Shown: positions 1-11,234 of the stretch, in pieces
Layout: every line of letters starts with the position of its first letter
Position numbering within the stretch: the first letter of the stretch is position 1
DNA from: Spongospora subterranea f. sp. subterranea
Lineage: Eukaryota; Endomyxa: Phytomyxea; Phytomyxea; Plasmodiophorida
Direction: 5' to 3'
NCBI GenBank assembly: GCA_049724395.1
Contig: JAUGWO010000295.1
Span: 1 to 48,663 of the forward strand
Length of the DNA stretch: 48,663 nt
Position numbers and translations under genes: made by a program
Notes under the pieces: generated by a model
What the model was told of the DNA's origin: nothing
Database searches by the model: none
Seen by the model: only the letters and a program-made list of their open reading frames with translations

Positions 1-1360
1 TCTCATTCCGAGCAGGAGGGTCGGATTTCCGATGTCAGTTATTTCGAATTGTTGTGATAGCAACCTGACGATATTGTCTGAGAATTCCTTACAGTTGTGG
101 GCTAGCAAGTCTACGTGGATGGCTAGAACCGCGTATTTGGCATCATCATTGATCGTATAGATACATGGGTCGGCCTTGGTTTAGACAAACTTCAGCATTG
201 TGGTTAGGAAATTGTGGAGTAGCGTGTTTCAAACCCTACCGGCTTGCTTAAGGCCATAAATCGCCCTCACCAGTTTCAGTACAAGGTTGTCTGTTCCCGG
301 TTGGACAAACTCTTCTGGTTGCTTCATGTAAAGCTCCTCATTTAAGGAAAGCGCCCACTATGTCAACTTGGCGGAGGTGGAGGTTATGCTGGACTGCAAT
401 CGACAAGATTGTTCGAAACGATTCGGCGTTAGCCACTGGAGAGAAGATTTCGTTATAATCTAATCCGGGTCTCTGGGAAAATCCTTTTGCCACCAGTCGA
501 GCTTTAAATTTCAATATTGTTCCATCTGGTCGGGGCTTCACATCAAAAACGAACTTGCAATCGATGGCTTTTCGGCCTGGGGGGAGCTTTGACAATTTGA
601 ATGTTCCGAATCGCTGTAGTGTTTTCAACTCTGTGTGGGCAGCACCGAACCAATGGCCTGCATATTCACAAGATAACGCCCCCCCTTAAGGATGTAGGTT
701 AAGACATCACACGCCTTTACTCCATCAAGTGACAAACGTGGGTATTTTTCAAACATGTCAGCAATGAGGACGGGGGTGAAGCGATCGATAGGTGCTCGAT
801 TGCGAGTGGAGTACCGCCGATTGAGGTCAACTTCGGTTGGCTCTGCTTGTACGTCGTGTTAGTCAGAGTCACCACTATCAGATTCGTCCAATTCCAAGAT
901 TTCAGGTTCGGTCCGGTTTTGTGTGGAGTCTCTGATAGAGACAGTATCCGATCTGACTTCAGGAATTGCAGCATCGTCATCACAAACATGGGATATAGGT
1001 TCATGGGATTGAGCCTGGGCACCTCCATCGCTGCTGTCGTGCTTTCTCCCAAATGTGAAAGAAATGTGAAAGACTGCTCATCGAACACGGCGTCGCGGCT
1101 GGAGAAGACGTGTAGGGTGTCCTGATCAACAAATCTGTAGGCCTTCTGGGTGTCGGAGTATCCAATGAAGATTGCACGCTTGGCCCTGTTCGCCAGTTTC
1201 CTGCGAAGGCATTTTGGACCCTGAACCCAGGCGTTGCAGCCGAACACCCGGAGATGTGCGATGTTTGCTGTGCGTCCTGTCCAAGCTTCGAGAGGAGTGA
1301 TTTGTGATGGGAGCGCTGAGTAATTCACTATCACTTCCATAATTCACTATCACTTCCATA
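1..1360 (-). mobile_element. Ty1/copia retrotransposon pol relic
   Basis: The minus strand encodes pieces of a copia-type polyprotein: the end of the integrase region around 1340-1060 (motif FGCNAWVQGP, then FIGYSDTQKAYRF) and the reverse transcriptase around 630-340 (KARLVAKGFSQRPGLDY, then QVDIVGAFLK), with further RT-like sequence running off the left edge. Order integrase then RT is diagnostic of Ty1/copia. It is a broken, partial copy with several breaks. No LTR is visible in the window, so age cannot be estimated. Confidence 0.9.
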
Positions 1361-1395
1361 ATTCACTATCACTTCCATAATTCACTATCACTTTT
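1320..1395. repeat. 19-bp tandem repeat, about 4 copies
   Basis: The unit aattcactatcacttccat is repeated about four times head to tail at the upstream edge of the copia relic. The last copy is slightly degenerate. It looks like a simple local expansion at the element boundary. Confidence 0.9.
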
Positions 1396-1557
1396 ACCCA
1401 GTTAGAATGGGGTTCGACCTAAATCACATGTGGTCTGTCTGAAATGCAGCAAAATAACAAGAAGTTATCTGACACAACTGGTTTATCACTTTTAGCTGTG
1501 CAATAGTTCAACCTTTTTTGCTGCGTTAAAGGAATGGTTTTCATCCTCCAAAAGGGA

Positions 1558-4500
1558 TCAAGGATCCGCCCCAATATCTGACAATAGTTCCTTCCTCTCA
1601 TCGAGTTGAACAAGAAGGAACGTAGCCTCCTTAATTATATCGATGATCTCTTTATTTCTGTGAGATCTCAATTAGATATTTCGCTATTCAAACATTATAG
1701 CAGTCTACAGGTTATGATATATCGCAAGGTGCAGTGCTGTATTCCCATGAAGGTCAGGAATAAAGGGATTGGCGCTTCTTGTCAACAGATATTTCACCAC
1801 AACTTCCCTAAAACATAATTTTAATTGAGGGGCTGATCAGGGTCACATATAATTTATGTCCAACCGACGACACTCAATAGCCATATGAAGAAGTGTTGCC
1901 CCATCTTTGCCAGCTTCGTTCACATCGATATTTTCAATCATTGATATGATGAATTCGTCGGTCCTGTTGGCACATCATTAGCTATTTTAATATATGATGG
2001 TATTTCTGCGATATACAATTCAGTTGGCATATGGGTGTGCAATGGTGTGTTCCCATTAATATCTGCTATATTGGGATCGGCACCTCTCTCCACAAGTAGT
2101 TGGACAATATCAAAACTGGAGATACAAAAACACATTATTGAAGATGTGATCAGAACAAGACTGTAATTTCTACCAACCGTGCACGGGTAAATGCCAGAAA
2201 CAGAGCAGTTTGCCAGTTTTGATTTCTCAAATTGATTATTTTTGACGTCGCCTGACGGATGACATCTCGATCCCTGTGAGATCAGATCAGCGACTTCAAT
2301 GATCTCGACACCCATTAACAATGTAAAGCCGATCATGAACTAACTCTCCACTTGAACACACTGAGGGATCCATCATCCCGTCTGGATACAGAATATCGGA
2401 CGAACTTGGAGTTGCCGCCTCAAGTATAGATATAATGGTCTCTCTACTTCTTTGAGATTCAAAATGAGATATTTGGTAAAAATAACAAGACTAAAGGTGT
2501 TTACAGATTATGCTCTATAGCCAGGTGCAGTGCCGTATTGCCATTAGAATCAGCAATAATGGGATTGGCGCCTCTCTTCAGCAATTTCATGACCACTACT
2601 TCCCTAACCAATCAGTATTATTGAGAGGCCGATCAGTGTCCACACTATATTGATTGACCAACCGACGACGCTTAATAGCACTTTGGAAAACAGTGGACCC
2701 ATCGATGTACCGGTGGTTGACATCAATATTTTTTATCATTGACAGAATAGAATCGGATGTTCTGTGATAACATCAGTAAAGGTTGGTGTGTTTGGTGACA
2801 GCTGTTGAACTCACAGTTGATCTAGAAGAGTGTGCAATGGTTTCTGCATTGGTACATGACTAGAATCAGCCGCTATTGTGGGATCGGCCCCGTTCTCTAG
2901 CAGAAACTGGGCGATATCAACACTGGGGATAGGAGACCTTAGTATTGAACTCGCTGATCAGAGCGAGACAGAGGATTTGACCAACCGATTCAAATTAACA
3001 GCGAAAACGAAAGCAGTTTGGCCAAATTGGTTCCTCAAATTAAATATAGTGTCGCATAACAGAGCGAATATTGAAGTGATGACATCTGAGCTTCTGTCAG
3101 ATGAAATCAGGGCCTTCAATGTGCCAGATCAATATATGGGCAATATACAGGCGAGGATGCAATCGTTGAATGAAACGCGCGAAGAACCGTCTGGTCATCG
3201 TTTTTTGGAACACAACATGGATTGGTTTTGGACTCGCCGCTTTGATTATATCATTGATAATCTGCTGATTTCTGTAGAAATATTAATACGCTATTTGATA
3301 GTCAACACAATTCGAAATGTTCGTATTACAGTTTGAACAATATTGCCATATGAAGTGCTGAATTCCCACCACGATCAGGAATAATAGGATCGGCGCCTCT
3401 CTTCAAAAGATGTTTGACCAAAACTTCCCTAAATTATTAGTTTATTGAGGCGCTGATCGATATCCAACACTGATTACGACAAACCGTTTGTTGAAAATTG
3501 CAGATTGGAGAAGAGTGTTTCCATGCCTGTTCACGTGATTGACACCAATATTTGCTATCATCGAAATGATCATTTCGTCTGTCCTGTGAGCACGTCAGTA
3601 ATTATTTGAATAATGTTGAGATGTGGGCGACATACATGTCAGTTGGCAACCTAGTGTGCAATGGTAAGTCCCCATATTTATCCGATATAGTGGGATCGGC
3701 ACCATTAATGAAAAGAATGTTGGCGATGTAACCACTGGAAATACACGGACACCATCATTGATGTGGGTGATTAGAGAAGGACAGTAACTTTGACGAACCG
3801 ACTAAGATGAACTGCAATGCAGAAAGCAGTTTTTCCCTCATGGTTCGATTTGTGGTTCAATAGTATAGAGGTCGCAGCATCGATGGCATTTCGGTCCCTG
3901 TGAGATCAGATCAGCGACTTTGATTATTTCAACAAACTTATTTAAAATATACAGGCCATCATGATCTATTGTCCCACTCGACCACCCAGAGGGGTTCGTC
4001 ATCTCATTATGGCCCAGAATATTGACAGCCTTGGCCCTCACCGCTTTGATTATATCAATAATGATCTGTTCATCTCTGTGAGATCTCGATCAGATGAGTT
4101 GCAATTTCCACACATCATAGCAGTTTACTCTCGTTGTATCGCCAGGTGCAGTGCTGTATTACCATCGGTATCTGTTAATGTGGGATCGGCACCGTGCTTC
4201 AACAGAATTCGGGAGATCTCCTCACTGAAACTGATTATTGAGGGCGCTAACCAGAGCCAGACAGTAAATTGACCAACCAACGATGATAAAGTGCATGTGA
4301 GAGAGCAGTGTGCCCCCTATTGTTCCTGAGGTTCATTATTTCTGACGTCGCTTCACCGATGACATTCCGGTCCCTGCGAAATCAGATCAGCGACTTCAAT
4401 GGATTTCAACACACCTATCAAGAATATACAGGCCATCACTTGAAAGCCCAGAGGGATTGGTCATCTCATTATGGCCCTCAATATCGACAGCCTTTGCCCT

Positions 4501-6444
4501 CGACGCTTTAATCATATCATTAATGGTCTCTGCACTTCTGTGAGATTTCAATCAGATGAATTGCAAATTCCACATATTATAGCAGTCTACAGTCGCTCTT
4601 TTATCGCCATGTGCAGTGCTGTATTGCCATAAGTATCTGTTAATGTGGGATCGGCACCGAGCTTCAACAAACTTCGGGAGATCTCCTCACTGAAACTGTT
4701 TATTGAAGGCGCTAACCAGAGCCAGAAGTAAATTGACCAACCGACGATGATGAACTGCAAGTGAGAGAGGAGTGCGCCCCTTATTGTTCCTGAGGTCCAT
4801 TATTTCTGACTTCGCTCCACCAATGGCATTCCGGTCCCTGTGAGATCAGATCAGCGACTTCAATGATTTCAGCACACCTATTTAAAATATACAGGCCATC
4901 ATAATCCATTGTTCCACGATTCGTCATCTCATTATGGCCCAGACCATCGACAGCCTTTGTCCTCGACGCTTTAATTATATCATCAATGATCTCTTCACTT
5001 CTGTGAGATCTCAATCAGATGAGTTCCAATTTCCACATATTTATTGGCAGTCTACAGTCGCTGTTCTATCGCCAGGTGCAGTGCTGCATTGCCATCAGTA
5101 TCTGTTAATGTGGGATCGGCACCGTGCTTCAACAGGATTCGTGAGATCTCCTCACTGAAACTGAATATTGAGGGCGCTAACCAGAGCCAGACAGTAAATT
5201 GACCAACCGACGATGATAAACTGCAAGTGAGAGAGCAGTGCGCCCCTGATTGTTCCTGAGGTTCATTATATCTGACGTCGCTTCACCGATGGCATTTCGG
5301 TCCCTGTGAGATCCGATCAGCGACTTTGATGATTTCAACACGCCTATTAAGAATATACAGGCCATCATGATCCATTGTTCCACTTGAACACCCGAAGGGA
5401 TTCGTCATCTCATTATGTCGCAGAACATCGACAGCCTTTGCCCCCAACGCTTTAATTATATCATTAATGATCTCTTCACTTCTATGAAATCTCAATCAGA
5501 TGAGTTTTAATTTCCACAGATTATTGGCAGTCTACAGGTTTCGCTCGATTGCAATGTGCGCTGCTGTATTGCCATATTTATCAACGATAATGGGATCGGC
5601 TCCTGCATTCAACAGAGTCTTAATCGCCTTTCCCCTGAACAATCAGTAGTAAATATTGTCAGCAGATCACCTTAAACACTCTCTACGACCAACCGATTAC
5701 ATTTCACTGCAAAATGGAGTGGAGTGTAACCAGCGTTGTTGTGGAGGTTAAGAGCTTGTGGTTTCGTCTTTTTGATTTCCTTCAAGAGCTGGATGACGGC
5801 GATATCTCTATCAAGATGTCAGCTAAGGGGTAATGACATATCATATGATATATATCACACGCCCTGAGCAGCGGCGATGTGCAATGGAGTATTCCCGAAT
5901 TGATCCTGTGTGAATATGTCGGCCCCTCTATCTATCAGAATAGTGGCGACATTTCCTCTATTGTAATAACATCAAGGGGGAAATAGATTCCATTGTCAAG
6001 TCGATATTACCGGCAGTAGAGAAGTGCTAAATCAAGAACGGTAATCTTGTATTTGTCGTATACCTCGCTCCAATACTGATTTCGACCAATGCGACGCTCA
6101 ACGTGATAGGGAGGAGCTGTACTCGGGTCAAATGTCGTGGCCAATTTCTCTGCGATTTTATCTCTAATTAGTCATTTAATACAGTATTGGCCAACATTAA
6201 TAGACTATAGCGACCCTTTTTCAATCGCCTCATTAAGGGCAGGTTTGGACCCATTCAGTGGTTGAAAGAGGAATACGGCAACAAAAATCAGCATCATCGG
6301 AGTCAATACCATCGGCACAATCAGTAAAACAAAGAATGACAAATCAAGGTTGGTGATAACGTGACCAATGCCGTACAAGGATATTTCATAGTTCATGACG
6401 TGACCGGCACTCGTGGTATTAGGGCGCGTCTCATAACGACTCAT
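1558..6444 (-). CDS. Membrane-anchored ankyrin-repeat protein, many short introns
   Basis: Starts at MSRYETRP (6444). Exon 1 carries one strongly hydrophobic segment (about residues 33-60), then the first ankyrin helix (ALNEAIEKG). Downstream, about 20 ankyrin-like repeats alternate between a GADPTLTDTDGNAALHLAIE type (LLKHGADP cores near 5920, 5600, 5110, 4645, 4180, 3690, 3390, 2880, 2570, 2075 and 1755) and a GRTALSLAVYHR type. Junctions are GT-AG introns of about 38-55 nt; for example a 53-nt intron joins SLAVYHR to REEISRILLKHGADP. The last exon ends at a TGA at 1558-1560. Ankyrin arrays bind proteins; the membrane segment suggests an anchored scaffold, but no function can be named. Some repeats near 2.3-3.7 kb are diverged, so the 3' half may be partly decayed. 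Exact exon borders are not all resolved. Confidence 0.72.
3789..5690 (-). repeat. ~465-bp tandem exon-intron cassettes in the ankyrin gene
   Basis: The landmark ttgaccaaccgacgatgat recurs at 4269, 4733 and 5199 (spacing 464 and 466 bp), with a diverged copy at 3789. Each unit carries about three ankyrin-like segments and their short introns. Introns as well as exons are conserved between units, so the amplification was at the DNA level and recent relative to the other repeats of the gene. Confidence 0.85.
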
Positions 6445-6504
6445 CAGTGACTCATCAGTGACTCATCAGTGACTCATCAGTGACTCATCAGTGACTCATC
6501 AGTG
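6438..6504 (-). promoter_or_regulatory. Six 11-bp repeats forming a ladder of MSH-stop uORFs
   Basis: The plus strand has six copies of gactcatcagt. Read on the minus strand the unit is ATGAGTCACTG, so each copy starts a three-codon ORF (Met-Ser-His-stop). Each TGA overlaps the next ATG by one base. The sixth ATG is the start of the ankyrin ORF (6442-6444) and overlaps the stop of the fifth uORF. Translational control by reinitiation is inferred and assumes this stretch is in the 5' UTR. Confidence 0.6.
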
Positions 6505-7149
6505 TACCACAAATATACATGGGTTCCGCCTATTGGAGACTCCACAGTCCATGAAACACAATCCGTTTTGACCGGCGGCTTCTTAAGCATTGGCTCACAC
6601 TCGGCAAAGTTAGACTGGAAAGGCTTCCTGCGTTTTGTGTAATATTTACTCTGATTATATGGTAAATGCTGTTGGATTGATTTGACGATTTTTTTCGTCT
6701 AATGTGTTCCCATGCTGTATAATTGTTGAATTTGATTTTTCCGGTTTGAGTTCTGAAGGTGGTTGATGAAATCATGGAAAAAAGGGTCCTGGATGTCAGT
6801 TGCCTTGTCTTGGAGGGAATTTATCTTGTCCTCCAAATTGTCAAGTCCTCCCTCAATTTCAAACGTTGTCGGTATTGAGATATGCCCAGGCCTAAAGGCC
6901 GGCCGTTAATACTGCCAATGACGCGACTTTGGACACACGGTTCATATTGACGAAAGCGCATTTTTCAAATATTTCATCTGGCTTTTTGCTCCTGTCATTC
7001 ATTCCCCAACATTGACAATCAGGTTTTCACCATTGGATTAGGGAGCAATCTCCAATGTATTCTGGTAAATCATGGATTCTTCGACTACAACCCTTTCACT
7101 GAACCATTACTGGATGTATATGAAGGGGGTAGATCCATTCCTGATTTGT
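6505..7149 (-). other. Unassigned region with weak minus-strand ORFs
   Basis: Two overlapping minus-strand frames are open over about 6530-6870, one containing KRRKPFQSNFAECEPMLKKP. No family was recognised and no splice model is convincing. It could be the upstream exon(s) of the ankyrin gene, a separate small gene or relic sequence. The remainder shows nothing clear. Confidence 0.25.
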
Positions 7150-9060
7150 GTTTGGCCACAGATTGACCTGCAATTATCTAACTTGTAGCTTGCGATGCCA
7201 ATCGGTTCTTCCCTCCGCATTCATTTGTGAAAACATCGCCCGATTCAAAGTTTTGGCGGATGTGCTCTTCACAGACGTCCATGTCCAACATGAGCGATTT
7301 ATTCGTATATTTCCTGATAGACATACTCATTAATCGAAGAAGGAACTATGAAACCTACACCAACGATGCAAAAGAAGAGGTGAGAACATCGCCTCAAAGT
7401 TCGAAGAAATCTGTAGTGCACCAGATTTCACACTGACTGAAATACAAAACTGGAGCACGAACTACCCCTGGCAGAATCATTGAAGGAACGATTGAAAACA
7501 CCAACAGCAAATATCATTACTAGGGAACTGGAAAGAGCAGTTAAAAAGCCAACAGCACATCAAGACGGAAACCCCAACAGCTTGATCAAACATATGTGCA
7601 CAAATCACATAACCAAAGACACATTTCTAAAAGCAATTAATACCGACATCATTGAGACTGGGTACTTTCCACAGGAAATGAAGGTCGCCAAAAGGCGGCC
7701 ACTACCCAAAGCGAAACCAGGAGAATATCGGCCGATATTACTATTGCCGAACATAGCAAAGATTGTGGAAGGAATAGCGAGCGAACACATACCAGATAAC
7801 CAATCTGGATATCGACCAGCACACAGCACAACACATGCACTGTTAAGACTGCTACATAATGCAGGATTAGCGGCGGCAAAAGAGGATTTCATGAAGGCAT
7901 TCGATAGAGTGCAACGAACCCTGTTCAGAAAATGAGAATAATGGGAATAGATCCATATCTGATATTATTGAATACTGACTGGCTAACAAACTAGTATTTG
8001 AGGGGAACTACAGAAACACCGATTCTAAAATACATAGACAGGAAAATGGTATTTCCACAAGGATTCAGTATAAATTTGTTGCTGTGAATAATCTACATAT
8101 ATGACGCCCCTATAGAGCCTAATAACAGTAATGTGTATGTTGATGACACAACACAATGGGCTATTGGAGATACAAAACAGGAAGTACTCATAAAACTGAG
8201 AAGTGATAGTGCTAAACTACAACAATGGTGTAAGAACAGCAAGATGAAAATCCAATGGTTCAAACAAGCATATTATTCAATGAATACTCACCTATGGATA
8301 AACTGACTATCAAAGGGCAAACGATTCAGACGACAAAAACAGTGCAACACTTAGGAACAATGATAAACGCCAATAGCGAAAATAACCACTCAACTTTCAC
8401 TATTCAACTGACAAAAGTGGCCAACGATTTATGGAAACGATATAAACTCGTACGAGAAATGAACATATACCTGATACCATACAGAACATATCAACAAATA
8501 TGTCGAGGATTAATAGAAGGGAAACTGAACTATTACCTACCTTGGTTGGCAGGAGAAATCGACAAGAACGTGAATAGGACATTGAAACCCTTTGAGACAG
8601 CATAAGGACTATATGAGACCATATACAGGATGTTTCAAATCAACACCAATCCCTATATTACATGCAATATCAGGATGCCCACTATTGAGAGATAAAATCA
8701 TCACTGAAACAACAATGACAGTACTCGCTGCTCAGGCAAATGGGACATTATTGGGCAGAGAATACAATGGAATGGAGAAGGAGATCGGTGGACACCACTT
8801 GGAGAAGTATGGAAGGCACTCAGAGAGAGAGTACCAGAAGGATATGCGACCATTCATGCGAGAAACAGAGATATCGCCCGACATTCTTGAGGGATTATTA
8901 AGGTTAGATTTCACACAACAAATAGGGAAAAGGCAACCATGAAACACAAAAAAGGAAAACTACCCAGGCATCGATTCATGGACAGATGGCAGTTTTTTAA
9001 CGCGATCAGGAGTCGTGGTGCAGCAGCACTTCTGATCGACAACGATCGATTATGTGCTCT
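7150..9060 (+). mobile_element. LINE (non-LTR retrotransposon) with RT and RNase H, broken
   Basis: A non-LTR reverse transcriptase is spread over three frames. 7480-7935 has the fingers/palm motifs YRPILLLPNIAKIVEG, a QSGYRPAHST block and the motif A region DFMKAFDRV, where the usual first aspartate of motif A is not obvious. 8130-8170 carries motif C, YVDDTTQWA. 8255-8605 has the thumb segment (KTVQHLGTMINA) and 8592-8942 the GCFKSTPIPILHAISG block. Just downstream, SWTDGSFLTRSGVV near 8970-9010 is the first strand of an RNase H domain, as in I- or RTE/Jockey-like LINEs. At least three frameshifts separate the parts, and no endonuclease domain or poly(A) tail was found, so the copy is 5'-truncated and dead. 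Confidence 0.85.
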
Positions 9061-9484
9061 ACTCTTCTAAGAGTCAGAGTAGAAAAGCCTGTGTCAGCTG
9101 GTTCGGTTCAGCACAGATTGTTGACGTTGTCAACGTGCACGTGTTCATAGTAAAAAATTTGATCACTTCGGACACCTCGGCAATGCATGCCCAACGTCTG
9201 ATGTATTACCATGACAAGGCCCTCAACGTCACGACACCTCTCTTGTACAATATCGCATCACAGGGCGCTACCTACATAACGTATCTTCAATTTGTGACTT
9301 GAGGCGCAACACTGATAGGGGTGAAATTGAACTGTTGATCGGTTGGCAGGGCTTTGAGCCATCAGATTGTACATGGGAGCCATTTATCTCTATTGTTTCA
9401 GATGTTCCTAATCTGGTGAAAATCTTTCTACAATCATTTCCCACGGAACCACTTTCGGTCGAACGCCTCCAGAGCGTGGTTTGA
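9060..9484 (+). mobile_element. Ty3/gypsy relic: integrase C-terminus plus chromodomain
   Basis: Two adjoining open segments encode the C-terminal tail of a gypsy-type integrase (FIVKNLITSDTSAMHAQRLM, then a YHDKALNVT-like block) and a chromodomain (ELLIGWQGFEPSDCTWEPF). This pairing is typical of chromodomain-bearing Ty3/gypsy elements of oomycete-like type. It is a broken 3' fragment that abuts the LINE, suggesting insertion of one element into or beside the other. A purine-rich tract (gaaagaggggaatg) follows the stop. Confidence 0.8.
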
Positions 9485-10144
9485 AAGAGGGGAATGCGAG
9501 TGGGTTGTTCTACTAATCGACATTGTAACTACTGGCACTCTGTTCGCTCCTGATAAAACACTTCTCCTTCTATCTCTTGATCTTCTTTCTTTCACCGCTC
9601 CTGAGGGTACCGTGTAACCAGAGTTGGCTTCGAGATTGATTGGTCTTTCATCAAAGACGGCCCTTCTTCCATTTATAAGGTCGTCATAATATAGAATCCT
9701 GGCATCGTGCTGGGTTCATCCCTTTTTACCTGAACAAAAACGCGGCATTTGTTGCAGATATTCTCCCCAGCAGAAACCAAGATTCGTCGCCCAAAAGGTC
9801 TTCATAAGGACAATCTATCAAAACACCAACTGGTAACGAAATAAACAGAATAGAGGTAGGTGACTTTTGAATTGTCAGGGTCTCTAACTGCATTGCCTAT
9901 TTACAATTTTTGATATTGCTACTATTTTTGGTGACATCAGATTCCTCATCAAAGCCAGTTATCAAAGTTGACAACACCGCCTGCACTGATCGTTCTTCAG
10001 AATCTATCTGCTTGTCCCTGCCCTCCTATTTCAAATAAATAAATAAATACAGTTTTCAATAAACCGAAAAGTTCAGCTCACCAGGATTGACCAAATCAAT
10101 TCCCGAGAATCAAGTAAGTGCCCTTTGCAGTACTTTACGATTTT
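9485..10144 (+). other. Possible LTR-like and intergenic sequence after the gypsy relic
   Basis: Directly after the purine tract comes non-coding sequence with an AT-rich stretch (aataaataaataaata near 10030), as expected of a 3' LTR. There is no second copy in the window to define its ends, so the LTR call is only an inference. Confidence 0.3.
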
Positions 10145-10426
10145 CTAAAAGAAAATGAGTATAGGATGAACAAAAAAACCCCTACCAGCTGTCTTTACAT
10201 GTGTAAACCAAGGTTCGGTAGCAACATCCCTAGGATGCTTGATAAGAAAGCGAACGGGGCAACCAAATTCCCCTGATTTGTAAAGTTGTTTCACTTTTAT
10301 ACACCACTGCGTTATGAGATTTCTTCGTTTAGCAAGCTCTTTGGTCAGCGCGGGACCGACTGTATTTTTTTCGACTACCGAAGTGTTGCAACAGACGGGA
10401 GAAAACTGGGCTCCTGCAGTTAACAT
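10145..10426 (-). CDS. Hypothetical 93-aa ORF
   Basis: Intact minus-strand ORF with a cysteine pair (VCCNTS), a basic centre and the block PVRFLIKHPRDVATEPW. No family recognised. It may be one exon of a larger gene or a fragment; composition is protein-like but there is no splice support. Confidence 0.25.
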   Translation of the reverse strand: MLTAGAQFSPVCCNTSVVEKNTVGPALTKELAKRRNLITQWCIKVKQLYKSGEFGCPVRFLIKHPRDVATEPWFTHVKTAGRGFFVHPILIFF

Positions 10427-11234
10427 GAGCTGAAGAAATCATCAGACTATGTATTCAGAGCTCGAAATCAGTAGACAGTCAACGTTGCCCTTGTTTTTTC
10501 TAGCTAAGGATTTACCGCTACATTCTCCCATCACCAAAAATCAGTTGTTGCCCACCAACGTTGGCTCGCCTGAGTAGATCATAATCTTAATTGGTGACCA
10601 TTGATATCTTGATCCTGATTTGCACTTGCCAAGGGCAAATTGGGCCAACTCAGTGTGTCATCAGTGATCCCCATATTGGCCTATTAACCATGAATCCATT
10701 CCATCGCACTTCATTGTTATCGACTTTTTCTTTGGAGTACAGACCCAGAGAGGGCCCCTTTCTTCGATCTCCTGCCGTGGTCGCGATCGAACTTGGGGTA
10801 AATATTATGGGCTATCCAGGTGCCATAACGACGTGGAACCAAGCGACTTCAAATACAATAGTGAGAGCCGATCGTGGGATGAGCACCTGTATCATGATGC
10901 AATCGTGAGGAACGGCCCGATGATCGCCACAGGCAGAGGTGTCTGGCCCAGACACCAGGCGCTGGTCGTCACAGTAACAGTGAATCACAGCAGGCCATAG
11001 GGGTCTGCTTGTTAACGCAAGCGGCTCTAATATCTCTGCTGCCGTGCTTGTCTAACTCACGTCAACGTATCCGAATAGTGTGGACATGTGGGGGGTTGGT
11101 CCATCATATTAAAGCAACTGTCTCCTCTCTTCAATAGTGATGACTGTCCCCCTGATCCCACCCCTTTACTATCATCATTTATAAAACATCCCCACACATA
11201 GCTATTGCTCGGCGGGTTCGAACGCGATCCCTCC
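10427..11234. other. No supported gene
   Basis: A 105-codon plus-strand frame (10591-10908) has no recognisable motif and is not called. The rest is non-coding sequence upstream of the PX gene and may hold its promoter. Confidence 0.3.

Noticed and set aside
6438-6504. Hammerhead ribozyme core (CTGATGAGTC in each repeat)
   Set aside because: The repeats contain the CUGAUGAG half of the core, but no GAAAC half or closing stems follow, and the repeats have a better reading as uORFs.
11160-11230. tRNA-like B box (gggttcgaacgcgatccc)
   Set aside because: No A box, cloverleaf or acceptor stem could be folded around it.
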